DNA of 64,000 bases, taken from positions 7,259,001 through 7,323,000 of the forward strand of contig NC_045148.1 of assembly GCF_008831285.2 (NCBI RefSeq). Reading direction: 5' to 3'. Below are positions 35,025 to 49,774 of this stretch, piece after piece. Each line of letters begins with the position of its first letter. Within the stretch, counting starts at the first letter, position 1. The translations under genes were made by a program, and so were the position numbers. The notes below the pieces were generated by a model. It was not told the origin of the DNA and ran no database searches. It saw only the letters and a program-made list of their open reading frames with translations. The DNA is from Nymphaea colorata (lineage: Eukaryota > Streptophyta > Magnoliopsida > Nymphaeales > Nymphaeaceae).

Positions 35025-36778
35025 ATCTTCTATTGATCTATAAAGACTGTTTGATGACCTTCTATCAAGTAAATTGGCAAAAAGGCAATTCCATTAAGAA
35101 ACACAAAAAGGGGATTTTGATTGATAACAAATGAGCAATGGAACGTAGATTGAAAATCCCATATTAGTTTTCACCTAAACATTTCATGCACTCACTTGTG
35201 AAAAAGGGAATTGTTTTATGCACAAAAGCAAAAAACCCTTCCATTTGTGGGAGAAGAAAGACCAGAGGACATCCAAAAGCCCTTTTGCAAGCAATAGAAC
35301 TCCCTTTTCTACAACAACAAAAACTGGCAGTGAGAGAAACCACATAAAAGGGAGAGAGAAAAAGAGAGGGAGAGAGAAATTGGGAGTGACAAAAACAGAA
35401 AAAAATGAGCGTGAGAGATTGGGGAGGAATGAAGGTGAGAGACAAGAGTGAAAGTTGGAGAAAAGAGAGGCCTAAGCAAGGAAGTGGGAGAGAATACCAT
35501 TCTTTGCTCTACTGGATATAATTCTTGCAGACAAAAGATAGATTAAGGGAGAAATGCCTGCAAGAAAAAGAGTATGGGCGTGGTGGCAGAAGGCAGTGGA
35601 GGCAGGAAAATTGTCGGCAACCAAGGTGGAGGATGCCATAGGTCAAGGCAAGCTGCGATGAAGGTGTTCGATTGGCAGGCATGGAGGCAGTTGTTGCATG
35701 AAATGGTGCTGGTAGAGGAAAGGGTGCTACTAACAATGGTCGCCTCTTAGGTGATCCTCTCCTTCTAATGTTGCCATGGCTACTTTCCATCTTTCTACCA
35801 AGTAGCATTGTAGGCACTTGCTTATGTGGTTTTGGATCTTAACAGAAAATATATCTGATAATCAAAACTGAAAATCCCTTGTTTTCAAAGAATAATTTGG
35901 ATGCATATGACTATAGTTGAGTTGGCATAAATAAACGAGATAAAATTAATTAAACAGATTTGCCATGCCATCATGTAGTGAATAATCACATTGTTTCTAA
36001 TTAGTAATGGCATTGTTTATTGTTGGATTGATGACAATTCAGGATTTTAGAACCAAGCTTGTGTCCTATTCTTTCCATGAAGTCAGTGATACATCTTTCT
36101 TGGCCTAATTTTCTCATTCCTTTTGGTAAACTATGATTAATTGTTTGCTACTTTTGAATCTTCTTATTAATATACATTGACAATTTATTGAAGTAATAGT
36201 TTCTAAAAATTTATGTTAAATTGCATAAGCTATGTGTGTGGTTGTGAAGGTATACACTCTTTTACAGGCTAAGCCTATTGGCATCCTTTATTTTACATTA
36301 TTTTTGCAAATTTTAACATATTTTTTGCTAAAATATATGGTAACATGTATGAAATTTTTAGCGGCCAGCTTAAACCACTATATTAGCTTTGGAAAATGAA
36401 TGAAGGCTGCAATGGTGTGCCACTAATATAGATAATCATAGTGATAATTGATAAGAAAACACTGTAAAAATTCATTCCGATGTCGCTTACAGTCAGTATA
36501 TTAGTAGTAAAAAAGCATCACCACGACAATCTTATACCAATGCATATACTGATGAAAATGATCACTGTTACAAGATTTTTTTGTAAGGCAATACAACTGC
36601 TTAGATCTGCCATCATAGTTCTAACATTTTTCTTGCAGTGTACATTATTCAACATAACAAATAAATGTCCAACACTAAGACACTGATAACAACATCAACT
36701 TATCAACTTTGGAGCATTTTATTTTGATAGCAAACTTTAGAGTTATATGCCTTATGGCATGCTTATTGCTTATAATAT
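35025..36778. other. 3' flank of pseudogene G; junction between units
   Basis: At about 35025 the plus-gene flank (matching A and C) changes to the minus-gene flank (matching F 4111-5890 and D 53170-54300). A GA/AG-rich patch is at 35345-35475. A decayed version of the small ORF seen at 53307 lies at about 35552-35780. No intact gene. Confidence 0.7.
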
Positions 36779-37084
36779 TCAATTGGGAGATGCTTCAATC
36801 AGTGATAGAAGAGAATTGTGGAGGGAGATGATGTTGCAAATGTCAAACTCTCCAACCTTGAGAAGCTTCCTCCATTCTACCTATGTCCTCTCCTTCCCTT
36901 CCAAAGTGTATACAAGCATTGTCACATCCAACACCATTTTAATGTCTTCCCCTGCATCTTCATCAGCTTCACATTGCAATATAGCCTCCACTAATATAAC
37001 CTTCCCAGTATCCTCTAGAATTGCTTTCGTACATTGCTTTAGTATATTTATGCAGCTCTCATAATTCCAATCATGCAATATCCA
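36779..37084 (-). pseudogene. OMT pseudogene G, exon 2
   Basis: Begins after a gatgcag acceptor: WILHDWNYESCINILKQC keeps the catalytic His. ILVEAILQCEADEDAGED follows. The codon for the catalytic Glu of RTExEW is a stop (TAG, 36881-36883). The rest of the exon is otherwise readable to the natural TGA at 36779. The exon is 306 bp against 303 in D. Confidence 0.92.
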
Positions 37085-39969
37085 CTGCATCAAACAAAAA
37101 TTAGAAGAAAAAGAAGATGAGTATTGTTGATATATGGCCTTAGGCATTCAATTTCCCACACTGGTACTATATCAACAAGTGATGTTTTTCAAGAAAAATC
37201 ATACTTTACTAGATTAGGGCTTTGAAATTACCATGCCTTTTGGTTGAAGGAGTTCAACAGGTCAAATACTTGATGTATTTCTACTATATTCCGTCTCTAT
37301 AAGCTAGGCTTTTTATGTTTGTTTTTTTAAGTTAAGTTTTTATGTTTTTTTTCCTCATCCCTATAATTTTAGAGAACTTTAACTACAATTAAGTTGTCAG
37401 GTTTTTTAAGAATGATCAAAAGCTAGCCAAAAAACTAAAAAATTGGATATGCATCTCAAACATAGACACACACACACAACCATGTCTTGATCACTTAAAT
37501 CCAATCAAACTAGAACAGTTTCTTGTATCTTAATTCAATGTTCAGTAGGCACTGAATAATGACATTGTAAGTAGTTCATATGAATCTAAATAACAAATTT
37601 ATAAAGCATTCACTTTCTAGGATAGCATAATAAGGGGCTCAATAGGTAAAATCGATTTTCATCAATAGAGAAATTATTGTGGATCGACAATCCTATTTGC
37701 AATAAAAAAAAATGCAAAGAACACTATCTTTCATAAAAAATCACACTCTCTTGTGTATCACTCTTCTTATAATTTTTTAATTCATATGCTTCCTTTTTCT
37801 ACGTTCTTCAAACAAAAACAATAACATGATGTCTTCCAAAGATATGTTTCAGTCCCTTAATATTTCAATTTCTAAGTTGGTATGGAAGACTATGAATCTA
37901 TGGTATAGACCTCCTTTGTGGTCTAAAACCACGTAGGTAAGGTCATTTGCTTATTCATAATTTAAGTGACATTGCATAGACAGGTTCAACGGACAAACTA
38001 TTGTGTACATATGCCACATTTTAAAATATATACATATACAACAATCAACAAATGACTATAAAAAAATTAGTGATATATTTTTCTCATATACCCATAAACC
38101 CAGACAATAATGTGAATGGAAATATATGGAAGAGATTAGCCACTCTAGCTGCTTTACATAATGGTCTTTTAGCTAGCTGCAACCTTTCCCATGAAGGCAA
38201 CAATCACTGATAAAAAAATGTTCCTCTAGCAAGTCTGTTTGTTATTTTCTAAAAATATGTCTTCAATGAGAATACCATGTGGACACATCTAAATAAACAA
38301 TATATGAAGAAATAGTAAAAGAAAACATTCACTATCATTTTTCATAGAATAAGATTCAGTAATATTATCTCAAAGAGACTATTCATCACCTAACCAAAAC
38401 ACAACCAACTTTTATCACAAAATATGCACATACAAGTATTCTCAAATATATGCTCTATGCAAACAAAACTATTGTTTTGATGAATATACAAATGTATATG
38501 ACATCATTCAAGCTATAGGTTCTGTCTCCCTAAGTTTCATTTTATTGTTGTCCCTCAGGAACAACTGTCTTCAATTGCAATCAATTGGTACTCGATCAAT
38601 ATGTGCCATCTGTAGTCATGTAAAATATTGTGATTGAGTATTCAATCAATTTTAGGATAAGATCCAGCAACAAAAACATTGATAAAACATGAAATTCGTT
38701 TACTTTACCACATTTGTGAGCAACGTGACCCACCATTCCACAATAAAAGATGTTTGAAATATGTTATGTCATTTGGCTTGTTGTACTTCCCCTAGCACCG
38801 ACTAGGTTTTTTTTTCTTTCATGTATCTTGTTCATACTCGTATAGCTCAAATTTCAACATTTTTACAAGTTGGAATACATCAAGCTACCAAGCTTGTCAA
38901 AATAGATCATAGTAATTGAAACCGTTATTATTCAAGCATTTTTACAACTCACAATCTCATATTGCTGTTCAAGTCTAATTCAGGTTGGCTTCCTTGACCA
39001 CCTTTTATCACCACAATAGCAACACCAAATACAAATTAATCTTGTAAACATGGGGCTTTGCATTTCTACAATGAAATATAGATGATTATCTGACATAAGT
39101 CTTTGCATCTCATGCACTCACAAGAAAAACATTCTCATATGTCGATTATCCCTAGGATACAAATATGTTATGTAGCACTTTATGAGTTGGGGTTTCAGAA
39201 GAGATACAAGTATTTGTGAATGTCTGGCAAGTTCTGTTCCTTACTCTCATTTTAACTTCAATGGACACTCAAAGAAGATGATGCGATAGCCAAAGTCTTA
39301 TATAATACAATTCCTCGACAAACACCCATTGAGGATGTCAAATAACATTTTGACTTTTACATCATTATAAGAGATCCTCATTTCTAATCATGTTCGATGT
39401 GTACATGGACCATTTGAGCATGAAATCAAATCTCATGCTCTGTGGGTTTCCATAGTGTTGCTTAAGAGATCAAGGATAAAATATATATCAAACCGACGTC
39501 TGGTTCTTGACAACAGAATGTTAAAACATGGTATAAGCAAGTCAAATGAAAGATACTAAACATCTTTGGGTCTATCTACACAATCGGTCCAGCAATTTCA
39601 TTTAAAACATACAATATAAGTTATGAGAAGCTCAAAATTGATACAAATGGATTTTTAAATGATACATGACTCAAAAGAGAACCAGATCATTGAAATGGAT
39701 GAATCTCTATAAAATACGATTGGATCTCCAAACAAATGTATACAAATATTGGATTCAAACCAATTATCACATAATATCTCATGATCATAAAAAAAAATAT
39801 GTATCCAAGCAAATGCAATATCATATCCATAAATAGATGTAATACATAATATTATCCAAAATCATAGATCCAAGTGCATTTACCATAGCAAGAACAAACT
39901 GGATCTAAAGAGGATATGAATAAAAACTACAGTACCTAACATGCATTTTTTACTGTTTAGATCTCAAAT

Positions 39970-42198
39970 GAAATCTGATCTACAAATATAATCCAACGCA
40001 GAATATGGAAATAAACGCTAACCATGTACCCATACAAGGTATGAATGGCCAAATATGCATAATATCAGAAGCAAAGATAGGATCCAACAACCAATGAGAT
40101 CTCATAAACAATAAGAATAACAACAACAACAATAATAACATATATCTAATCCCATTGGAGTAAAACAATTCAAACTATAAAAAATCCTCAAAAATATCAA
40201 TGCATATTCATGGATCACATTCAACAACCCTCATATTTACTTTAGTAGACCATGGTGCCCGATTCAGACCTGGTTCAAAGAAAATTTTATCAATAAAATA
40301 AACAATAGAACCATTCTAGCATGCACGGGCAGCTAGTGCTTGCATGCTGTCTCGCAGAGGGGAACCCTCCCTTTGGCAGCACCCCCCTTGGAATGTGGGT
40401 AGGTGGACCTGCATGGGTATATACATCCATTGAAGGTAACTGCATGTTGTTCCCGAAAAGGGCAGTGCCCTTCCCATTTTCCGTTCTGGCCAATCAACGG
40501 CCACATGGAAAGAAAGAGTGAAGAAAGTCATCAGCCATCGGTGAAGCAAGTCATCCACCACTGGTGAACGAAAAAGTGATTGGCTTGGATTTGTTTGCAT
40601 TAGACGATAGCTCTAGGAGCATCAGATGACCACCCGAGGTAAAAACCGGTCTTCTAACAGGTAGTAGAAGGGAGAAAATTAACTCAAATGTATTGGTGCT
40701 GATATTGTTTGAATCGGCCTGACTTTGGCAGAGCTGATCAAGATCTAATCTCTCTCTCTCTTTCTCCCAAGATCTCACCTACTTTTCTTAGTTGACTCTT
40801 TTTGTTTTTTCTTAGCGAGAAATGCAGTATTAATTTCCCCTTTGAGACTGATTAACGCAGGGTTATCTAGAGGATCGTAATGGTAATAACTGACACACAT
40901 GACAAAACTGTAGGAGACCTTACATGAGTTGAGTTGACTGGCAGGCTTGCTTTACCATGCAAGGCAAGAATGTAATTTCTGAATCTGTGTGGCACAGTGT
41001 TTTAAGAATCTGCTTAAATTAATAATTTTTGAATGTTAATCTCCAAGGCCATACCCTTGTGCTTCAATGGTTATGCCTTATTTCTGCCCTTCAAGGCCTG
41101 GTGGACCCATAGAAGATCCTTCAACTTAGTGTTGTACTTGCTACCATTTGTAGCCTAGAGGAATAACACACGAGAACGTATAGTAATCACGGGATTTGAA
41201 CCTTGGATTTTTTTAGTGTGAGCCACCTTGCTGTTCGGTTGCCTTACCCCCCTTGAGCCTCTGTCTAAGTTAACTTGTTCTATGTAAGAAGAGAAAAGAG
41301 ACAAGAAAAAAAAGAAAAATGAAGAGGGGAAACAATCATGTGGTGCATATAATAGTTGTCTTTTGGCATGATCATTAATCCAATGTAGAATATGGATATG
41401 AACACTAACCATGAACCCATAAAAGGTTTGAATGGCCGAATATGCATAATATTATATGCAAAGTCAAGATCCAACACCCAATGAGATCTCAGAAACAATA
41501 AGAATAATAACCACAACAATAATAACATATATCTAATCTCACTGGATTCCGAAAAACAAAGCTATAAAATATCTGCAAAAATATCAATGCATATTCATGG
41601 ATCACATTCAACAACTATCACATTTACTTAAGTAAACTATCGTGCTCAGTTCAGATGTGGTCCGAAGAAAAATTGTTTAAAAAAAGAAACAATAGGACCC
41701 TTTCCAGCATGCACGGGCACCCAGGTGTGTGCGTGCGTGGTGTCGCACAGAGGAGAACCCTCCCTTTAGCAGCACCTCCTTGCAACTTATATAGGGAGGT
41801 GGACATGCATGGAGACATACAAGCATTGAAGGTGTATGCCTTTTGTTGCCAAGGAGGGTAGCGGCTTTCCCCCTTTTCCCTTCTGACCGATCTATGGCCA
41901 CCAGAAAAAAAAAAGAGAGAGAGAGAGAGAAGAAAGTCATCAGCCACTGGCGGAGCAAGCCATTATTCACCGGTGAAGAAAATTTTGACCGACTTGGATT
42001 TATTTGCTTAAAACAACAGGTCCAAGTGAATCAGACAATATCGATCAAAATTCCTCAGATGACAAGCGGAGGTAAAACGGGTCTTCTGACCAGTAGTTGA
42101 TGAGGAAAAACTAAATCGGATATATATTGGTGCTGATATTGTTTGACTTGGCCTCATATTTGCAAAGCTGACCAAGATCCAATCTATCTATCTATCTA

Positions 42199-42246
<48 letters not shown>

Positions 42247-42700
42247 GTTCTTACATTTAAGGGACTTCTTGTACTCAAGTTTTGCTATGCATTTCCATTT
42301 TATCGGCTCTCTCTCTCTCTCTCTCTCTAAAGATCTCTCCTACTTTTCTCAATTGACTTGTTGTATTTTTCTTAGTAAGAAATGCAGTATTAATTTCCCC
42401 TTTGAGGCTCATTAATGCAGGGTTAGCTAGAGTAGGTAGTTTGCCGTAATGGTAATTAACGGATGTACATGACAAAATTGTGGGAGACCTGACATGAGTT
42501 CACGGACAAGCTTTCTTAGCCATGCAAGGCAGGAATGCAATTTATGAATCTTTTGTGGCACAATGTTTTAAGAATCTACCTAAATTAATAATCTTTTAAT
42601 ATTTACTTAGGGGAGTAACCAGGAGAGCGTGTTAATAATAATGGGATTCAAATCTTGGATCCTTTGGATGGGAGCCACCTTGCTGCTCGGTTACGTAAGA
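39970..42700. repeat. tandem duplication within the G intron (about 1.4-1.5 kb units)
   Basis: The sequence around 40010-40100 (gtacccatacaaggtatgaa, ggatccaacaaccaatgag) recurs at 41396-41490. The cctccctttggcagcacc block recurs at 40367 and 41759, and aatgcagtattaatttcccc at 40823 and 42379. Single-copy equivalents occur in intron D (about 55200-55570), so the duplication is specific to G. Confidence 0.82.
41030..41260 (-). repeat. SINE-like repeat (family 2), G intron
   Basis: Same body as 24220-24440 and 55690-55915. A partial second copy at about 42600-42695 results from the local tandem duplication. Confidence 0.5.
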
Positions 42701-43892
42701 AGAGAAAAGAGGAAGAAGAAGAAGAAGAACGAATAGGGGTAACAATCATGTAGTGCATATAATAGTTGTCTTTTGTGTGATCTTTTACGAATTGCTTATA
42801 GTTGTCAAAAATAAGAAAAGGGAGGAAGAAAAGGAAATTAACAAAAAGATGAACCATGTGTCTTTGGGCCTAGTCTTTTTACGAATTATCCCAAAATTTA
42901 ACCTTCTAGAAATAGGAAAGAAAGGACAAGAAGAAAAACATAAGAAAATGAAACCATGTAGTGGATGTATATAAATGTCTTTTCACTTAAGTTTTAACTT
43001 CGTATAAAACAAGAAGAAAATGACAGGAAAAAAAAAGAAACCAAGGAAATGAGCTTTGATTGTCGTCCGTATGAGTATTTTTCCATAATCTTCTAAGAAT
43101 TAAAAAAAAAAAAGAAGGAAGAGACAAAAGGGAAAACCAAAAATGATAACACTTGGTGTGTATGAAAAGGACGTGCCCGAGTTGCATGCGCATGGGTGTG
43201 CCTGTAGGAAAAAATAAGGGGGGTTGGGTATTTTAGAAATTCTTAGAAATAAATGTACATTTTAAAACTTTTTAACTTTTTCATAACCATTTTTGTCCTT
43301 CTAAAAATTTTTCTTTTTAACTTTAATCGCGGTACTTTGATCATAATACACCTCTATGCACTGGGGTGTGCACATAACCAGTTTTGGAAAGAAACAATTT
43401 TTTGGTATCATTTTATACGCACCAACCTAAACTTTAGCTTGTTCAATAAGACAAAGAAGAAAGGGAAAAAGAAGCGATTAGAAAATAAAACCATATGGTG
43501 CATAGAAGTACCTATCGTTTGGCATATCTCCTGAAAATCAGATTTTGTTGTTTTAAGTGTGGGGCTATTAGACAGTTGCTGTGGTTGGTTTTCTTTTCCT
43601 TCAAAGCCTTGATGGCAATCTGTCCTGTGTTTTTCCTGCATACAAGATCGGATCTGGGACAGAGATAATGCACCACAGAACGCAGCAAAACCCTCAAATC
43701 GTATTCCAGCCACCCTTTAATTTGCAATCATGTTCAGCACATCAGTTGCTGAATGTCCGGATATTTTTGTGCGATATTCATCCTAGTCTCACTACTCACC
43801 TCAACTATTGTTAGTGACGGCGATTGACAAGAGAAAGAGAGTGATGGGCATGGATTTAAACTCCAAGGAGTTGAAGTACCATGAAGACTCAC

Positions 43893-44790
43893 CTTCAGGC
43901 TTCATGAAGATTGCATCAGCCTTGGGAACCTCCACAAACATGTCACCACCCACATGAGTGACCCCCTGGTAGTTTGGTGCAGTAGCCACAACATGGGGAA
44001 GGTCCAAGTTGATCCCTTTCACGTGTTGGTAGGTCTTCACTATCTCTGCAATGGCTTCTCCGGTGGCCCGCCACCTACATCGACAAGCAAGCCAAACCTA
44101 CTGAACCCATGCTCATACTCTGCCATGACTGCCTTCATTATGATTTTGCTCGTACAAGCCATAGTTGAATTGAATAGCTGATTAAATTCTGATTTGCAGC
44201 TCCATATCCCCAGAGATCTACACCAAGAACCTTCTCTAAGGCTACACCTCCCTCATGCACACACCTGCTTAAACAGTGCCATATAAGGAAAGTGTTAGGA
44301 TGGTTTTGCATGAGCACCATAGGAGCCAGGCTGAGCTCACCATCCCTGAGCAACCATCTAGAGGCTGGCGTTAAACCGAACTCAGGCTGGGGGTCACTTC
44401 TGGCACCATTTTCATCACCAATCCGTGGATCACGCTGTGCAAACACGTGTCCTTCCTAACAGCCTCATGATGCCGAAGAGGAAGCTGATATCTGGCAAGG
44501 GGCGGAGCCTAGGGGGCTCACAACCTCATCAAAAAAAAATTAAAAAAATATTGGTAAATTTTGAACAAAATTCACTTGTGTTATATAAAAATTTTGAAAA
44601 ATGATATTTCGGCCCCCATCAAAATTTAGAAACGTTAATTTGGCCTCCTTTCATGAAAATGCCGGCAGCTCAACTGCAATATGGTGCAGAGTTGGGTTGT
44701 CTACAATGCGGTGCCGACTGCACACTTGAGCAACATCAGAGTCAGCAAATGCAAAGATTTGTCGGAATATCTCATTCTTTCCTTTTCCAT
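43893..44790 (-). pseudogene. OMT pseudogene G, exon 1
   Basis: Likely original start at 44790. The first codons are rearranged, with part of the EEERLVQGQVE segment lost. A hAT remnant (44500-44660) interrupts the N-terminal domain. A 1-bp deletion occurs in the AANPEF region (about 44190), a 2-bp insertion breaks the SAM motif (about 44065), and 7 extra bases sit between FMK and the gtgagt donor (43893-43899). Readable stretches include FGLTPASRWLLRDGELSL and [16 protein letters not shown]. It is clearly dead. Its TATA equivalent is mutated as well. Confidence 0.93.
44500..44660. mobile_element. hAT-type element remnant inside G exon 1
   Basis: Starts ggggcggagcctaggggg immediately after ctggcaag, the same 8-mer that precedes the element in F (10937-10944). 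The interior matches the F copy (aaaatgatatttcggccccc, caaaatttagaa). The right end, the second target copy and a few exon bases are deleted: it stops at tcatgaaaa and the exon resumes at tgccggcagctc. Confidence 0.88.
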
Positions 44791-46541
<1,751 letters not shown>

Positions 46542-46565
46542 GCACACACACACACACACACACAG

Positions 46566-46605
<40 letters not shown>
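46542..46605 (+). repeat. (CA)n(GA)n tract abutting the start codon of pseudogene C
   Basis: CA repeat at 46542-46563 changes to GA (46570-46605), which ends at the ATG. An in-frame upstream ATG at 46534 would extend the protein by 24 residues through the repeat. Confidence 0.93.
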
Positions 46606-46610
<5 letters not shown>

Positions 46611-49150
46611 AGAGGAGAGGCTGGTGCAAGGTCAAGTAGAAATATTCCGACAACTCTTTGCATTCGCAGACTCTATGGCACTCAAGTGTGTAGTCGAGCT
46701 TGGCATCGCAAACATAATCCACCGGAACAGCCGCCCCATGACCTTGCACCAGATAGCAGCTGTGCTGCCGGCAACCTCACCGGACATCGGCTGCCTCTTC
46801 CGCATCATGAGACTGCTGGTCAGGAAACATATATTCGTGCAGCACGATCCGCCTACTGGTGATGGAAATAACCCCCAGCCCGAGTTCGGTATAACGCCAG
46901 CCTCGAGGTGGTTGGTCAAGGATGGTGAGCACAGTCTGGCTCCTATGGTCCTCATGCAAAACCATCCTTCTGCTTTGGCTCCATGGCACTGCTTCAGCAA
47001 GTGCGTGCAAGAGGGAGGTATAGCCTTCGAGAAGGCTCATGGTGTAGATATTTGGGGATATGGAGCTGTCAACCCTGAATTTAACCAACTGTTCAACTGT
47101 GCTATGGCCTGTACGAACAAAATGATAATGAAGGCAGTGAGCATGGGTTCAGTAGGCTGGGCTCACTTGTCGATGTCGGTGGCGGCACCTGAGCAGCCAT
47201 TGCAGAGATAGTGAAGGCCTGCCCACACTTGAAAGGGATCAACCTGGATCTCCCCACGTTGTTGCTACCGCACCAGAGTACGAGGGGGTCACTCATGTGG
47301 CTGGAGACATGTTTGTGGAGATTCCCAAGGCTGATGCCGTCTTCATGAAGGTGAGTTTTTTCATGGTTTTCTTTTCTTTTTCCTTTTTTTTCATCTGTGG
47401 TTGACGACTTAGTGGTTAACATCAAGTCGAGTAGTTCGGACAAATCACTCGATAAAGCTAGTTTTTAAATATAAAACAATTTTTTTTTATTATTAAACAT
47501 ATTTTTAATAATAAAATATATATCATTATTAAAATAAAAAATAATATAAATATCGAATCGGACCCATCACACGGACTCGAGCTAGCTCAATATGTTATCG
47601 GGTCGGCTCGAGCCGGTTTTTTTGAACCCAAACTTGAGCCTGATTGAACCGGATACCTTTCCCGATGCCCAGCACTATTAGTACCAATTGGTTTCCATTT
47701 TTTTTTTCTGTTGTCTCTTTCTTGTTTATGACCCAAATTTAGAAAGATTCTTAAAATATCGTGCCAAAAGATTTGAGAATTGCTTTCTTTTTGCATGGTT
47801 AAGTGACGTATGATCAGCGTTAGTGGAGAAATATTACACTTCTTTAGACTTCTGATTTTCAAATATATGTACATGTGTAAGAATGAACTGTTTGAGTTTG
47901 ATTCTGACAACCAATCTTGGCCTCATTCGCATTAGATGCTCTCTTTATTTGCACAATTATTAATGTAGTGCAGGTGCTTATTCACCAGCCTGTGAAAATT
48001 CATGAATATTGAACCAATCTTGGCATCATTCACAATTCTCCCTATTTGCACAATTAACAATTGTAGTGCATGTGATGATTCAGTATCCTATTCTATGAGA
48101 TGAAGTTTGAACCAATCTTGACATCATTCACACTACTCTTGCTATTTAGACACTTATTAATTGTGGTTCATGTGTGATTAGGTATCCTAGGAACGTTTCA
48201 TGAAGTTTCAATCAATCTTGGCATCATTAACACTACTCTCTATTTGTACAATTATTAAATGTTTATTGAGCATCAAATAAAGGAGACCGATGAAATTTTC
48301 TGAGTTTCTTGGATTAGTTTGGATCCTAAATCACAGGGGTATGGGTACGGACATAGAGATGTGCATTCTGGCACAAGAACTTTAGAAAATGTGACACGGT
48401 ACAACAAAATATATACAAGTATATATGCAAAATATCACAAAAATTTGAAATGAAAGCAACATTTAACTAAATAAGTGATATAAATAAAATATTACATGTT
48501 AATAACTCTAAAAAACAAAATGAAAATTGAGTTTAAAAAAAACTAAATCAAGTAAAATTATGTAATTTGAACCGCTTTCTAGATAGTAGGTAACGATGCT
48601 CTTCATCATGTTTAGCTCATCCAAAATGGTATAACCAATGGTAATAATCAGAACATGATAGAAATATTACGTTATGTACTTAAGTTATTGACCTCCCGTA
48701 GCCTAAAAATGCACTAATTTCAAGTTGTTGATCTAGATCTGTATGTGTTTGCTTGCAAAATTGATTCCTCATAAGGTACCATTATGGGAAGTTGAATACC
48801 CAAAATCATATATCACCAGTAGTACTCATCATTTTTTCCCTTCTAATTTCTGTGTGATGTAGTGGATATTGCATGATTGGAGTGACGAGCACTGCATAAA
48901 GATATTGAAGCAATGTAGGAAAGCAATTCCACATGACGATGGGAAGGTCATAATAGTGGACGCTGTGCTGAAGTCCAATGTCAAAGAAGATGCATGGGAA
49001 GATACTAAAATGGTGTTCGATGTGATAATGATTGCATACACTTCGGGAGGGAAGGAGAGGACTGGAGTGGAGGAAGCTGCTCAAGGATGGAGTATTCAAC
49101 CGTTTCAACATCATCTCCCTCCCTACTGTTGCATCACTAATTGAGGGTTT
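46606..49150 (+). pseudogene. OMT pseudogene C, two exons
   Basis: Exon 1 is about 46606-47350 and exon 2 starts at 48863 (WILHDWSDEHCIKIL). Lesions relative to A and B: a 13-bp deletion at 47138/47139 (frameshift after IIMKAV), GGA to TGA at 47190-47192 inside the SAM motif (GGGT*), a 1-bp deletion near 47254 in the NLDLPHVV stretch, and a 5-bp deletion at about 49062 that destroys the RTEVEW catalytic-Glu motif. The natural C-terminus and stop are replaced (SLIEGFLR...). Splice sites are intact (gtgagt; gatgtag). The promoter segment with the TATA box is missing. At least four independent disabling changes make function impossible. Confidence 0.95.
47890..48260 (+). repeat. about 100-bp degenerate tandem repeat in intron C
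   Basis: Four diverged units, matching those at 15318-15715; each has caatcttggcatcattca and a tttgcacaattattaat-type segment. Confidence 0.8.
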
Positions 49151-49226
49151 TCTTAGAAGTGGAGTGGAGTGAACAATGTTAATGTTAGTTTTTAAGTTTG
49201 CATTAGAGGGTTTTTCCTTTTTTTTT

Positions 49227-49278
49227 GGGGGGGGGGGAGAGGGGGGCGAGGGGGGCGGTGGGGTGGGGGGGAAGGGGA
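49227..49278 (+). repeat. G-rich tract with at least six G-runs
   Basis: Runs of 4-12 G separated by short spacers (aga, c, a, gt) over about 52 bp. At the matching place A has only a T-run (17079-17090). The sequence fits the G-quadruplex pattern several times over on the plus strand. Confidence 0.9.
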
Positions 49279-49774
49279 ACACGTAAGTGCATTTCATGAG
49301 TGGCTGTCAGCATTGGATCTATATCATTGTGCTGAATAATATGTACTACTGTTGAATAATATGTACTACTGTTATAACCGTGAGAGAAACCTAACCATTG
49401 TAAGGCTTTTGCACCCAACGAGGCCTATGATGGTGGTCTTTTCACCAACATAGATCAAAAGACAGAACAATCAGGCAATGTATTCGACTTAGTTGCCTAC
49501 ATCCACAAACTGAAATTTACTCTCTTTGTCTTTATAAAAAATCAAGTTGGGAGGCTCACTTTTAGGCTGATGCTTGGCTACAATTTAAGAATGGAATCCC
49601 AGATATTATATACAGTTCAAGATACATCTTTTGTTTCCTCACTAGGTTTGCCTTCTGTAGCAGTTTCTAGCTTTTGTTTAATACTCTCAAAATGTGCATC
49701 TTTATCAAATATGGCATGTATATATTGTAGGCATAGGGTCATCATGTTTAGCTGAGATGTACTTCAATGGTGGT

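Larger units (their letters stand above)
37085..43892. other. expanded intron of pseudogene G (6.8 kb)
   Basis: About three times the length of intron D. The part next to exon 1 (about 43200-43892) matches the other minus-gene introns. 37150-39900 is AT-rich. Minus-strand sequence at about 38690-38790 reads YCGMVGHVAHKCGKV, resembling a retroelement nucleic-acid-binding knuckle. 39970-42700 contains a tandem duplication of about 1.4-1.5 kb. CT runs are at 42198-42242 and 42308-42328. No functional gene seen. Confidence 0.6.
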
